Assembly: GCF_040958095.1 (NCBI RefSeq)
Contig: NC_091194.1
Coordinates: 1-64,000, forward strand
From: Procambarus clarkii
Taxonomy: Eukaryota; Arthropoda; Malacostraca; Decapoda; Cambaridae
DNA length: 64,000 nt
Direction of reading: 5' to 3'
Made by a program: the position numbers and the translations under genes. The notes under the pieces are model-generated. The model worked only from the letters and a program-made list of their open reading frames with translations. It did no database searches and was not told the origin of the DNA. Positions within the stretch are counted from its first letter, which is position 1; every line of letters begins with the position of its first letter. Shown piece after piece: positions 44,101 to 53,269 of the stretch.

Positions 44101-45274
44101 GAGCTCCGTATTGATGCTTGAGGCACTCGGTCAATCTCTCTCTCGACCATATCCTGCCTTGGACTGGTGTTTTCTTGAGAAGGTTTTGACAGTAGCACAG
44201 TCAACCTGTAACTATGACTGGATTACAAGAATACGTCATAGTCTTTTCAAGATTGCAGGTCGTCAGTGTAACAAGTCGACCTCGGCAAGTGCTCTAATCA
44301 GTAAATGGTTAGTTCCTGCACCATCTAATGGTTTAACACGAGAGGATGAAATTGTCCTATATCAATTGTTGGATCATCTTGGTCGTGGATTACCCCCTAC
44401 TGTCTTACAGCCATTCTTGTCCTATGTTTTCAATCAACATTTATCAGACACTGTGCATATGAAGGCACTTCTTGAGGCATTAAAACCAAACCTTACTGCT
44501 GACTTTATTTTTGACACCAATAGGAATGTTCTAAGTAATGCAATAGAGAATCTAAATGAACATATTGATCCATCAAATGAGGTCTTGTATGTATCATATA
44601 AGGCATGTGTAGCAGATCTTCCTCAGAAGCACATAGAACGGCTAACTTCACCATCACTTTGGTGGGAAGTTACAGACGAACGACTATACCGCGCTGCAGT
44701 TTTACGCTGTCATGTTGCCGAGAAGGACCCTGAGGAATTGGCTCTGCCTTGGTTGAATGATCTGGTTGACTCGGCTGCCTCTCTACCCGGTGACCGTTCA
44801 CATCTGCTTCGAGTAATGTCCAACACACTTATAGTCCGATGTCGAGTGAAGGAAAGTAGTGCATGGTTCTTGCAACTTCTGGGAAGGTTGCGAGATCATC
44901 TGAAGAAGAAACCTGGAGACAACCTTGTGGCTGTTCATGAACAGCAGCAGAGAGTCACCTTCTATCTGGATCTAGTAGTGATGGGACTTTTGGTCTGGTC
45001 AGACCTGTGGGCCACAAACCAGATGGAAGTCCTTGCCGAGACACCTGCTCTGCGAGATCGTCTACTACTTCCTTCTCTCGTAACCTTATCTGGACAGTCT
45101 GAATGGAAACAAACTCTGAACCAGCTTCTTAATTGGCTGGTATCTTGCCACTCTCTGATGGGCGAGCACGTCAATTCCCGTTACCATCTATCCTCGCCAA
45201 CTCTTCTTCTTGCTACTCTCAACCCAAATCTTACTCAGATTATGTGGAATAAAGTTATTGCCTTGCTTATTTAA
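26102..45274 (+). CDS. FOCAD: focadhesin (12 coding exons, 1217 residues)
   Basis: Large helical-repeat (HEAT/ARM-like) protein; in humans linked to focal adhesions and to stability of the SKI mRNA-surveillance complex. Coding exons: 26102-26155, 27509-27571, 28450-28604, 30337-30537, 32066-32240, 34039-34173, 34973-35120, 36437-36619, 39476-39702, 40069-40209, 41553-41761, 43312-45274. Phases agree and total 1218 codons with TAA at 45272-45274. Order of blocks matches human FOCAD from its N-terminus: FLQSQAITKLHTKM (human LIQSQAV), WETLCCTFSSLVSYIPAL, LTILYTLPSLAVNK (human NDILYTLPKLGVHK), KPSQHGEELLP (human RPYQHGADML), ASTEYDKFTTDALTILWN, and the C-terminal WKQTLNQLLNWLVS (human WKEQTQKFIDWLFS). 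It is ~580 residues shorter than the ~1801-residue human protein, all of it in the second half. Confidence 0.94.
26780..27190. repeat. GA/GT microsatellites in FOCAD intron 1
   Basis: (GA)n followed by (GT)n at about 26803-26831 and (GT)n-(AT)n at about 27163-27188. The rest of the intron shows no element or coding signal. Confidence 0.8.
27509..32240 (+). CDS. FOCAD: FOCAD exons 27509-27571, 28450-28604, 30337-30537, 32066-32240
   Basis: These encode AITKLHTKMVENNKDG, SDEVKLLWQTVNKGDITE ... VLQNFLADVTCAK, SPSALVQGITAILLMSQI ... GPTHPFVTLIIKRVD, and RTSSIYHIRPLLLHTFCL ... NIIPLLCRIAPLIK. They align with the human N-terminal block (LLWEKCC, HPHPLITVLEHRPD). Split codons rejoin as AAA and AGA. 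All donors are GT. Confidence 0.9.
28605..30336. other. FOCAD intron with a possible degenerate LINE piece
   Basis: At about 29220-29640 a plus-strand stretch reads like a decayed LINE C-terminus (ending cgtgctggaactcccttttt then caagaacatc, compatible with a WNSLF-type motif), but with stops in every frame. At 29745-29830 there is a fragment of the gaggccaccatcactag / ggaagccagcggcttgttga dispersed repeat. Otherwise nothing recognisable. Confidence 0.4.
30640..30960. repeat. SINE-like and dispersed repeat fragments
   Basis: A degenerate stretch with ctagaacacgcaccgccaat, caggtaccccaattattgct then aggtgaataggggc resembles a SINE body in inverse orientation; from 30915, gttaaatgtaatgaaacgcc then tctctaggggtta is the terminal word of the dispersed inverted-repeat element family also seen at 46.7 and 47.7 kb. 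Confidence 0.5.
31140..31325 (+). mobile_element. CR1-like LINE reverse-transcriptase remnant
   Basis: Across shifting frames reads HPVQHGFRKGRSCLLQLL then NADVVYMDFAKSFNKCDH-like text, the conserved QHGFRKGRSC ... VYLDFAKAFDKVDH segment of reverse transcriptase. Short, frame-broken fossil in a FOCAD intron. Confidence 0.7.
31365..31632. repeat. 42-bp minisatellite, about 6 copies
   Basis: Unit ctgggtcagtaaactcggga then ctggggaacagtgtaccctcac; the last four copies are identical and the first two diverged. Because 42 is a multiple of three, several frames on both strands stay open (period 14 residues); these are not genes. Confidence 0.9.
32241..33215. other. FOCAD intron, no recognisable feature
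   Basis: AT-rich sequence between exon 32066-32240 and the SINE at 33217. No element ends, RNA genes or convincing frames. Confidence 0.45.
33217..33475 (+). mobile_element. tRNA-derived SINE, family A (best-preserved copy)
   Basis: Head agccggtcggccgagcggac ... ctgtggtcccggggtcgatc then ccgggcgccggcg shows clear RNA-polymerase-III A and B boxes. Body tttctttcaccctatgcccc, cagtaaaataggtacctggg, gctgcttcctgggggtggag, tail cggggacacta-A12-gccccgaaatcatctcaaga. Low divergence suggests recent activity. Confidence 0.92.
34039..36619 (+). CDS. FOCAD: FOCAD exons 34039-34173, 34973-35120, 36437-36619
   Basis: Helix-rich segments DSSRDHVERKVMVLTALA, RTLERYMNTIASRLGRGC and ATLLSYKDGNPLVGARLL. These parts are less conserved with vertebrates but keep the hydrophobic pattern of stacked helical repeats and exact phases (0, 1, 1). 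Donors gtaaga, gtaaga and gtattg. Confidence 0.85.
34228..34320 (-). mobile_element. tRNA-derived SINE, family B (partial)
   Basis: Contains gggacgggaagcctgtacct, aggtttccattaggcca and ccccaggatgcaacccacaa; truncated, and abuts the hairpin element at 34325. Confidence 0.7.
34325..34412 (+). mobile_element. Half hairpin element
   Basis: A single arm: ctaaaccacacaccaggaaa, gacgacgttttggtccgtcc and accattatcaagtcgattgt. The complementary arm is absent. Same family as 8835-9029. Confidence 0.7.
34420..34870. repeat. Unclassified dispersed repeat
   Basis: T/G-rich sequence with words (ggcatttgccctcctttatc, gcattccctagcggtcgg) resembling the interiors of the repeats at 40.4-41.0 and 46.3-47.2 kb. 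No coding potential recognised. Confidence 0.4.
35385..35680 (-). mobile_element. tRNA-derived SINE, family B
   Basis: Contains gggacaggcagcctgtgtta, ccaggatgcaaccccataac, ttactgctaggtgaacagac and aattatttctgtcctgctca, with a degenerate tRNA-like head at the right end. Confidence 0.75.
36834..37320 (+). mobile_element. CR1-like LINE C-terminal remnant with 3' hairpin
   Basis: Frames read QRCATKWFPEQKNKSYEE, RLEVLNLPKLEDRRKRGD-like text, typical of the C-terminus of CR1-type LINE proteins. It ends at 37262-37318 in a perfect ~25-bp inverted repeat with a 4-nt loop (arms aattacctaattgtagttac-aggat / atcct-gtaactacaattaggtaatt). Confidence 0.75.
37387..37800 (+). mobile_element. SINE family B (+) interrupted by SINE family C (-)
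   Basis: 37387-37455 is a tRNA-like head (gttctgtggtatagtcgtct ... cccaggtttgatccccaggt); its body resumes at about 37683 (gggcacatttactttccaac, gtagcagtactgtaaatatg, tgcatcctggggagggtc). Between them lies a minus-oriented family-C SINE (about 37456-37665: caggattaggatttgggatg, ggtgcccaaccacttggaca, gtcggggattgaacgccgac, gctctaccgtccaactcaag). The nesting dates family C as the later insertion here. Confidence 0.8.
38798..39032 (-). mobile_element. tRNA-derived SINE, family B (near full length)
   Basis: Right end is a tRNA-like head on the minus strand (tgggtcctgtagtacagtcg ... atttgatcccaggcagg); then aaccatttctgtcctgcctg, tactaactgctaggtgacca, and gggacaggaaccttgtacct at the left end. Confidence 0.85.
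39476..41761 (+). CDS. FOCAD: FOCAD exons 39476-39702, 40069-40209, 41553-41761
   Basis: NEYWETLCCTFSSLVSYI ... DPKLASDWLTKLASSINQ, VLEREVMKKKALSLEVFP then MVLYRLGRETDPTTRLTI, and LCVALVLKTLLALWSSGS ... DKSINTNEIQIARAFVV. These match the human SDWLASVESL, LIPVLMFKLGRPLEPI and LLTSLWEKQDRVYPEL region closely, the firmest part of the FOCAD assignment. Confidence 0.93.
39785..39900 (-). mobile_element. SINE family C (partial)
   Basis: aaggaatggtgccaaaccac, ttggactgtcgtggaatttt and gacagtcactctaccatcca match family C of 37.5 and 52.8 kb. Confidence 0.65.
40380..41040. repeat. Dispersed inverted-repeat element, family D
   Basis: Contains ggcatccccagaaaaccaac, tttgaatgtaatgaaatgcc, gtgggtggctccctgacccc, and further right caagttctggctctggtctc, cggtaggccaacacgatgca. 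The same ordered words occur at 46.3-47.2 kb and, inverted, at 49.8-50.1 kb. Unclassified. Confidence 0.6.
42265..42535 (-). mobile_element. tRNA-derived SINE, family B
   Basis: ggtacaggcagccagtgtat, ccaggatggaaccccacaac, tactgctaggtgaataggtg, caaccatttctgtcccc and a degenerate tRNA-like head (aacccaactgtactacctgg on this strand). Confidence 0.75.
43312..45274 (+). CDS. FOCAD: FOCAD terminal exon, 1963 bp, shortened FOCAD C-terminal half
   Basis: One uninterrupted 654-codon exon. It begins PSQHGEELLPLLSGFLNE and runs collinearly with human to REVAALPKGIYLTAVQ (human QEMVNMPRGIYHSAL). After a short Gly/Pro linker (KGSGGQPEPQSY) it resumes at SILKALVSFLLEF and PALDWCFLEKVLTVAQ (human YPPVNWAALLSPLMRL) and runs to the end. 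The human block of roughly 500 residues between those points has no counterpart, and there is no intron there to hide it. Acceptor ttttttgcag; stop TAA. Confidence 0.93.
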
Positions 45275-46340
45275 ACAAGAGAATCATTATATCAATTACA
45301 ATCTGTAACTGGTTCACCTAAATCACCGATTCCTTACAGCTTATGAAACATGGCCTTGTTTTTATATACTGTACTGTGTGTGACAAATTCTATAATCACA
45401 ATTTTCTTGTTTAATTTTTCATTGTCTTCTCTAATGGTACTATGATATATTTTGTACTGAAGTACCTCGTGTTAAAGTAAATCTCCAGAAAAGTTTATTT
45501 TATTATCCCATTGTAGGCTCGTTTCTCTTTAATATAATGTTGAAGTTGGTATTGAATCCGAGGCAAATGTATTACAGGTACTGATGTACTTCTGTATATT
45601 TGACACGTGAACAAACATGTGTTCAGTCCTGATGTGTGACAAAAATTCTTTAAAGGCATATTTGTGTTCTTAAAAAATGCAGGTTAAAATTACTAAATTC
45701 TGTGCATGCTATACTGTATACTACAATCATACTTTCAGATGAAGAGTATCTAGTAAGTATATTATATATTATACCTTTATAATGGTACGTATTTAAATAT
45801 GCATCTAAATCAATATTTTAGGGATTCACAACAAAACCTGGATCCAGTTTTATGACTAGATGACTGGTCAGAAATAATACTGTATTAATAAGATGTTTAT
45901 TTATACACTGATAATCTTATGAGACATTTGTTGTTCTGTTTGTGTGCAAAAGCACCGGGTTTAATGACTTACTCCCTACATGGTTATTATTGTACAACAC
46001 TGTATTATTTCGACTACATTTATTATGGCAATGAAATGCACTGTTTGCTGTAAAGGAATTTTCTGTCAACCTAGAATTTAGTTCATCTCACATCTTGCAG
46101 TTAAAAGAATTTTATTATTTTCTTGTTACTCTTGAAGTATTTAAAACCAATTAAATTAGCATTTTAGGTGATTTTTAAATTTTATGTTAAGCAGTGGACA
46201 CTGGTTTGGAAATGTTAGAAAGAGTTCTGCAGGCACTAAGTGACAGTAATGTGGATGAACAGAGACACCCAACCCACACACCTGAAAATACAGAAAGTGA
46301 AAATATTTTGGTTCACTCCGCTAAATAATGGTCCAGGTTC
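45275..46340. other. FOCAD 3' UTR and flank
   Basis: AT-rich, no repeats recognised until about 46300. I find no canonical AATAAA within several hundred bases of the stop; a variant signal must be used or the UTR is long. Confidence 0.45.
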
Positions 46341-46344
46341 TGAA

Positions 46345-47200
46345 CTATTATTGTGACGTTTCAGTTTGTCTTCGACCATTGTTATTTTCTGTGGCTTATT
46401 TTCCTCCGGTTGTCTGAAGTGTCTTTATATCTAACCAGCTTGCAGTTTCCCTCTGGCCTTTGGTGTTTGTCAGTATGCAACTTGACTGCAATTTTCTCTT
46501 CCAATTCATTGGCCGATTTTCAGGCTTTGGGGTTTTACTGTTCTAACGGAATCCTGGTGGCCTTGTTATTGATCCCTGGTGGCCTTTTGTGAAGCTGGGC
46601 TGGGCTTCCTGGCCCATGATCTCGCCTTCTCCATGGCAAGTCCTTTGTTTTTCTCTGCTATGTGGTTAGGTTTAGGGAGCCACCAAAGAGCTTCTTCCAG
46701 AAAACCAACTTTAATGTAAGGCCATGCCACTTTCTCGTAGAGGCCTAGTGGCTCCCCGACTCTTTCCTTACCAGGTTTGTTGATTTGTCATTTCTGAGTG
46801 GTGTCAGCTTTAGACTGGCCTTGGAGTCAGCTGTGGATCAGGGCTCTTGGTCACCTCGTGGCAACTATCAATCCTAACAGGTTCATGCTAGAGTGAATTG
46901 CTCGTATTTACAGTACCTTAAAAGTTTACGGAGTTGTTTGGCAGTTTCACTACTGTTTTCTGTGTACCTTGCAGTTGTGTGTAAAGCTTCACCAATTCTC
47001 TGCTTTCCAAGTGGGGTGATATTAAATCCCTGCTCCCTGTGTCTGTGATGGAAGGCCAGGCTCTGGGTCTGGTCCCTGGTTGGCCAAACAGGACTTACAA
47101 CAGATGTAACCCAGCATGGAATCCATCTTGGCACGAGAGAGCACTGATGGCTCCTGGATGCTATCAGAAAGAGGCATTTCATTACATTTAATGATGGTAT
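46345..47200. repeat. Dispersed inverted-repeat element, family D
   Basis: Contains gggagccaccaaagagcttc, ttccagaaaaccaactttaa, ggcctagtggctccccgact; right end has ggctctgggtctggtccctg, gctcctggatgctatcagaa then agaggcatttcattacattt. Terminal words recur inverted at other copies. Non-coding. Confidence 0.6.
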
Positions 47201-47748
47201 TTATGTTCTGTGTCACAAACTCTTGCTAAATAGTCTTCCAGGCTCAATACTTTTGATAATTACAGTACTTGAGTGTTTTTTGCTGCTAAATACAAAAAAT
47301 GTAGATATTGATTTAATTATTATTGATGAAATGTTAAGTCAAAATAAGGTAAATGAATGATAAGTGATTTTAGTACAGTATGAAATTTTATTTAAGCTTG
47401 AATTTAAAATATTGCAGAAGGTTGTTGACACAGCCATTAACATGCATGGGTCTCAAGTGAAGGAATACTGCTCATTAAGATCTGCCACTTGTAAAGTAGC
47501 TTGGATGCTATATATAAAAATGGATGTATATACATTTAATATGATTAATGTTCTCACATCTCGTTTAGGCTATCTAAATTAATCTACACATGGGCAAACA
47601 CACGAGTTCTCTTCCCAAAGGGAAATAAATCCAAATATTTTTCTAATTAAAGCTATGTAGACAACCAATATTTGTACTTTTAAGCAATTTGGCACAGTTT
47701 CATTTCAAAAATCCTCAAAATACAGCTTTGAATGTATTGAAAGGCCTC

Positions 47749-50115
47749 TTTCTGGTAGAGCCGTGGTGGCTCCCTGTAGCTATCTCACTTGAGATTGCTC
47801 CAATCCATCAGTTGCAAGCATTCATTTGGCCTACCAGGAACCAGAGCCTACCAGGAACCAGGTTCATTCATATGAGACGCAGGGAGCAAAAATGACGTTC
47901 TGCTACTTCGTTGGGGAAGCGCCAGAAAGTCAGCGGAGCTTTACAGACAGCTTTTTTTACAGTTGGGTTTCCAAGACTTAAAATGCCAAATCTCTCTCGA
48001 ACACAAACACACACACACACAAACTAGCTAAAACCAGAAAATACAGAATGCTGCTACCAGATGGCCTAGTGCTCAGCCCAGCATCTACCCACACATCAGT
48101 TCAGGAGCAGATAAGCACTGAGAGGATGTTGGAAATACCCCGCACATAGACTGTGTGGATGAGCCACTCACAGCATCCAGGACCAGAGAGAGCCCCACAT
48201 AGTTCTGGTAGTGAATCACTGGGAAGCATTTGCAGTGGCGCTGGATCACAGAGCCCGGAGGGAGCTGAATCCTCTGTAACGCTCGCCACACAGTTGCTAA
48301 CTCTCGCACTGTACTGTGCACCCAAAACAATGGACCCGATCACCAACTCTTGGAAGCCTGGTCCCAAACCTTCGTCCCAGAGCCAATGCATCCGTAAAGA
48401 CATTGAGGGATGGAGCTGGAACTGAACTAGGACTGAAAACTGAAAGACCAATCCCGGAGTATGCAGCTCCAGCCTGGAGTTCATAACTAGCTATGGGAAT
48501 TAAACCTCACACCTCTAGAAGACAAAAGAGTTAGGAAAGACTTGATCACCACCTACAAAATTATCAGAGAAATTGACAGGGTTGACAAAAATTATTTAGC
48601 ATGGGCAGAACACAAACGAGGGGACACAGGTGGAAGCTAAGTACCGTACTCAAATGAGTCATGGAAATACTAGAAAGGATATTTTCAGCATCAGGGTAGT
48701 TAACAAGTGCAATGCCCTAGGCAGTGATGTGATGGAGGCAAACTCCATACACAGTTTCAAATGTAGATATGATAGAGCTCAGTAGGCTCGGGAATTTGTA
48801 CATCAGTTGAGTGACGATTGAGTTAGGACCAAAGAGCTAAAGCTCGACTTCCACAAGCACAACTAGGTGAGTTCAAGGCAAACCTGGGTTTCCAACTGGG
48901 CACAATGCTACAAATGCTGAATCCAGGCAAATCTAGCTCATAATGAGACAGCTGTCTGAAATCCTGAAATGCCTCTACTTCAGAGGCAGGATCAGAACCC
49001 GTGGGGAACAAACCTCACAAGATTTGGGGTTTTAAGTGTCATCAACCCATCAAGCTGCATGGTGGAGGCAGAAAGAACGATCGTTGTCACATAGCAATGG
49101 CGACGAACAACCTTCAATCTCGCAATGGGCGAGAGCGGGCTTGATGGGCTGTTCTTTAAATATAACTGACCTCATCATAGACCCATCAGGGAAATGCCAG
49201 GGCCTGCCGGTAATAAGCCAGACAGTTGCTCCGAGGCACTTAAGATGCTCGCCAAAGAAATGGGAATCGGCAGCCCCCTCTACCTGTGCTGCAAAATGGC
49301 ACCCATGGTATACCATAGTAATAAGAGCCAGGTGCACCCTGGCACCCTGACTGCACCCTACACAACCTAATGAATGCTCCCAACTAAGAGCCTAAATAGA
49401 GAGTTCAGAAACCTTTGAAATATCTAAGGTAAGGCACTCCACCCCCAGTGGCCTAGGCTTGAAAGGGTAACCCCCCAATTACATCAGACAATGAACTCTG
49501 CCAGTGTAAGGGCAGTGCTCTAATGAATACCCAGGGAAGTAACTGCTGGACACATGCAGGCTGGAGCACATAAAAGTCAAGTCCAAATAAAACCGGAGAG
49601 AAAACATTCATGTGAAGAAAAGACTAAATTGAATGGTACACTGGCAAAATAAGCTCCCACAGGATGAGTCCTAGGATGGCTGGTACTTAGGTTTAGAAGC
49701 TCTGGGACTGGCTGCAAGATAATGCAACAAAGGAGCTTTACAACATTGCTCTAGGCTAGGCATCAGAGAATGAACTGATGTGTTTGCAAAATGCTGGACT
49801 AGTTGCCTAGTGGTGGCATTCAGTACTTCCTGGTTTTAGCTACTTTTGTGTATTTTATTTGGTTTGGAGAGTTATTTGGCATTTTAGTGGCTTTTGAGTT
49901 TTGGAACCCAGCTGTTTGTAAAGCTTTGCTGACTTTCTGGATGCTTTCCCAGTGAAACGGTGGAGTCATTTGCTCCCTGTGCCTCGTGTGAAGGGTTAGG
50001 TTTCAGCTCTGGTCTCTGGTAGACCAAATAAACTTTGTGCCACTGATGTGACTGGTAGATTGGAGCAACACCAGTGAGATGGCTACATGGAGCCACCAAC
50101 AGGCTCTACCAGAAA
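47749..50115. mobile_element. ~2.4-kb element with long inverted ends (family D)
   Basis: The left end tttctggtagagccgtggtg ... tgctccaatccatcag and the reverse complement of the right end (tttctggtagagcctgttgg ... tgctccaatctaccag) are about 85% alike over at least 63 bp, with weaker similarity extending to about 47860 and 49995. The interior is relatively GC-rich, contains a CR1-like LINE fragment at 48520-48885, and has no intact ORF. Family relatives at 40.4 and 46.3 kb. Classification (DNA transposon, foldback, or chance inversion of two copies) is open. Confidence 0.65.
48520..48885 (+). mobile_element. CR1-like LINE C-terminal fragment and 3' end
   Basis: Reads VRKDLITTYKIIREIDRV and NYLAWAEHKRGDTGGS, then a 3' end (acagtttcaaatgtagatat ... 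ttccacaagcacaactaggt) shared with 57825-57955 and, inverted, 13318-13400. Confidence 0.75.
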
Positions 50116-50636
50116 GCAAGATTTTTTGCAATAAAACCACAAAAATGAAGCACCTCTGGCAAGAGTACTCATCGCAAACATTTGTATGACAATGCCCTTT
50201 GTGGTTAAAGACCTGTGTTCAAAAGCAAGTACATACCTGTAATGGTTTGTTCAATATGCAACACAATATTATGAGCCACTACACAGATGCAGCTCTATGA
50301 CAGACACCATATAATCCATGGCTAGTACTGTACTGTACATGAAATACATTTTTCAAAATCTCTAGTAAAACTATTCAAAAGCATTGATCACAGTTTACAT
50401 CACAATATTCATGGTTTCCGTATAAAAAATAAATAAAGCAAATCTGTTGAAAGTCATTGTGACGAATTACATTTTGCTAGAATTAAGTGATTAAATTATA
50501 TTATTTCTTTAAGAAAAAATGCTATTAAAACACAGAACATATAATTTACAATTTAAACCCCATCAATTAGAGATCAGAGTTATGAACAGTATGCAACCTG
50601 TTGTAGGATCTATCAAACACTAAAATGTTTCATACA

Positions 50637-50860
50637 GTTGGGGATAAGGAAACCTGTTAGGCATTTTAAGGTCCACCCTAGGCCATTTAACTTCTCCAAA
50701 GTTGCAACCCACAACAGTTACCTAACTCCCAGGACCCTATATTATTTACTGCTAGGTGAAAAAGAGACATCAGGTGTAAGGAAACCTGCCCAAACATCTT
50801 GCTCTGCCCAGGAATTAAATTCGAGTCCAATTGATCAAAGCACACTGCACTACAGGTTAG
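50637..50860 (-). mobile_element. tRNA-derived SINE, family B
   Basis: ggggataaggaaacctgtta, caacccacaacagttaccta, ttactgctaggtgaaaaaga and gtaaggaaacctgcccaaac. Head degenerate. Confidence 0.7.
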
Positions 50861-50929
50861 AAACTTCAACCTAAATATTAGTGTTAAAACATTTAGATCA
50901 CCTTAAAACACTACTACTGTACTATAGGA

Positions 50930-52350
50930 TTGAGGGTAGATAGATATTTAGAGAAAGCACCAAGCCCAGAAGGCTGTATAGCACTATCTTTGTTACAGAA
51001 TCAATTCTTAGATAACATTCTGGATGCCAATATGAAAGCAAAAAAGTGATGTCAAAGACATCAAACTATTAAGGATTATTAGATTAAGAAATGGTGGGAG
51101 TTGCTCTTCCACCAGTTTGTTATCCTGAAAGATCAGATCATTTTATTATGTATGAGGGGTTCCGTCCCAGAACTACATTGTCCCGATTACTAACGGGACA
51201 ATCTAGCTCTGAAAGTAAAGTGCAGGTCTGTTCCATGGAAGTGAGCAGGATGAGCACCAAATATCAGTTCCTAGACACATATAATGGAGAGTTTGGAGAT
51301 TAAAAGCTTAAGTTCAGAGAAATTAGCATAAGACATGAACATTCTATTTAATAATTGGCATCTGGAAAGAGATAAAAGGTGTAAATCAAATAACCCTACA
51401 GACAGAGAAAAAAAAGTGGCAACTAAGGTTGGGATCTATTAAATTCTGGTCGGTGTCAGATAAAAAATGACTTTAGGGGGCAAATGATAGGAAAACAATC
51501 ATGCAGAGGACTTGGGTAGGTGGGATTACACTAGGGAACTACTGTAGAATTTTGTCAGTTATTGGAAGATGGGTGGATGAAGCATAAAAGGCAGAGGCCT
51601 ATTTTTTCCTTATGGAAGAGGAGAGGGGTTGTGGCTGCAATAATTTACAGTTGACAACATTTTCAGCCAGATAGATATTTACTGTATTTATAAACTTTAA
51701 CATGCTTATTTCTGAAGCCAGATATGTCAGCATATTTGAAACAGGAATCAGAAAGCCAAATGTATGTAGATTGTCCTCACACAGCATATAAATCTAAAAA
51801 GTGTCATCCAGAGAGAATGTTCATGAATTTGAAGAGTTCAAACAAGAACTAGTTATTCCATTTATTAATCTCTTTCATGCCCTCTTTAATGCTTTTGTGC
51901 TACGAGATAAGAAGAGGGTGCACAACAAAATTGTAAAATGGTTGGGTTAGTGAGGGTTAGCACCACCGCCTCCCACCATATGGCGGGCGGCGGTGGTGCA
52001 TTTCTAACAAAGAAATGAGGCAATATTGGTGAGTTGCCAACTTGTATTTAGGTTTTAGGTTTTCAAATAAAAAGTAAAAGTAATTAAATACAAGTTATTG
52101 GAAAATATATACAGTACAAGATAAATTTTGCAACTAAAAGGGATATTGTTGAGGATTTATAATGGTACATTTTTAACGGGAAAATTCCAATTCGAGTCTT
52201 TACTGTTATTTAATCACTTAAATAACGGTAAAGACTCCATTAATTTTTATCCAATTTTTGATGAAAATTTCATGTAAAACAATCAACCTTTAAAAGGATA
52301 TGTCTGCTTTGAAAAAGTTAAATGCATAGTGACAAAAATTGTCAAAGAAC
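50930..52350. other. Intergenic, few features
   Basis: A family-C SINE scrap near 50935-50990 (gagaaagcaccaagcccaga). At 51961-51998 a 38-bp near-perfect GC-rich palindrome (arms caccaccgcc / ggcggtggtg around ccatatgg). A 70-residue frame at 51091-51303 (MVGVALPPVCYPERSDHF) has no recognised relative. Confidence 0.5.
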
Positions 52351-52354
52351 TAAA

Positions 52355-52665
52355 TCACCTCTCATGCCAGGAATGGTTGAGGGCCTCAACACTAACAACA
52401 CTATAAACCACATGACACGGTTCATCTCTTATACACGCCCTCACAGTAATAATCAAATTGTAATCTATTAATTCAGGTCACTTCTTTAAAAAGTCCATAT
52501 TACACATACAAAGGGCAACAACTTTAAGCTCAACAAGCCACAATGTAGGACAGATAACAGGGCAGGCTTTTTCACCTAACGTGTAATAAACTCGTGGAAT
52601 TGCCTACACGCAAAATCCGTCAATACCAAGACAGTACTAGAGCTCAAAATCCAATGGGAAAAATC
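52355..52665 (+). mobile_element. LINE C-terminal remnant
   Basis: Frames read INHMTRFISYTR, KGNNFKLNKPQCRTDNRA then VINSWNCLPTRKIR-like text, i.e. the conserved NxWNxLP end of LINE proteins, with stops. Confidence 0.65.
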
Positions 52666-52754
52666 TTAGGAATAATGAGGAAGACTTTAACTTCCCAACA
52701 GGAACCCACCAGCTTCCTGTCCCCATTGAGGCCACTGGATTTGGCCTCAATAGG

Positions 52755-52955
52755 GTAAGGGAAGGGAACTCTTAATTTAAGGGGGAAAGTGCCAAGCCAT
52801 TACGAATATATAGCACTGGGAAGGGGTCAGGATAAGGATTTGGGATGGGACGGGGGTAAGGAATGGTGCCCAACCACATGGACGGTCGGGGATCGAATGC
52901 CGACCTGCATGAAGCGAGACCGTCGCTCTACCGTCCAGCCCAAGTGGTTGCTCAA
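52755..52955 (-). mobile_element. SINE family C
   Basis: aaagtgccaagccattacga, tagcactgggaaggggtcag, ggatttgggatgggacgggg, ggtgcccaaccacatggacg, gtcggggatcgaatgccgac and gctctaccgtccagcccaag. On the minus strand it begins with a tRNA-like head (gctggacggtagagcgacgg ... gcattcgatccccgaccgtc). Confidence 0.85.
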
Positions 52956-53269
52956 TGGGGTAAATTCTCATGTAAATTCAGTACTTCATATTGTGGCCTG
53001 TGGCTTCTTCAGTAATTATCCCTTGGAAGCTCAGCACTTCAAAGTGGCTTCCCCTCACACCATGGTTCCCTGCTCTAAAGTCTGTATTAGCCACACTAAA
53101 GGCATTTTAACAACAATGTCCTATGCTGATATTAGAACTTAATTGTTTCATCTTTTGAAATGTTTGCCTTTCATTACCTCCCTAGGGTTCAATTACATTA
53201 GTGTCATTTTGGGCAGGCTCACCTGATGGTAATCTTCTCAGATTAGTCACATATCAAAAAGTGCAGTAT

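Noticed and set aside
51091-51303. 70-residue frame MVGVALPPVCYPERSDHF...
   Set aside because: Isolated, no recognised relatives, no splice partners; kept only as a note.
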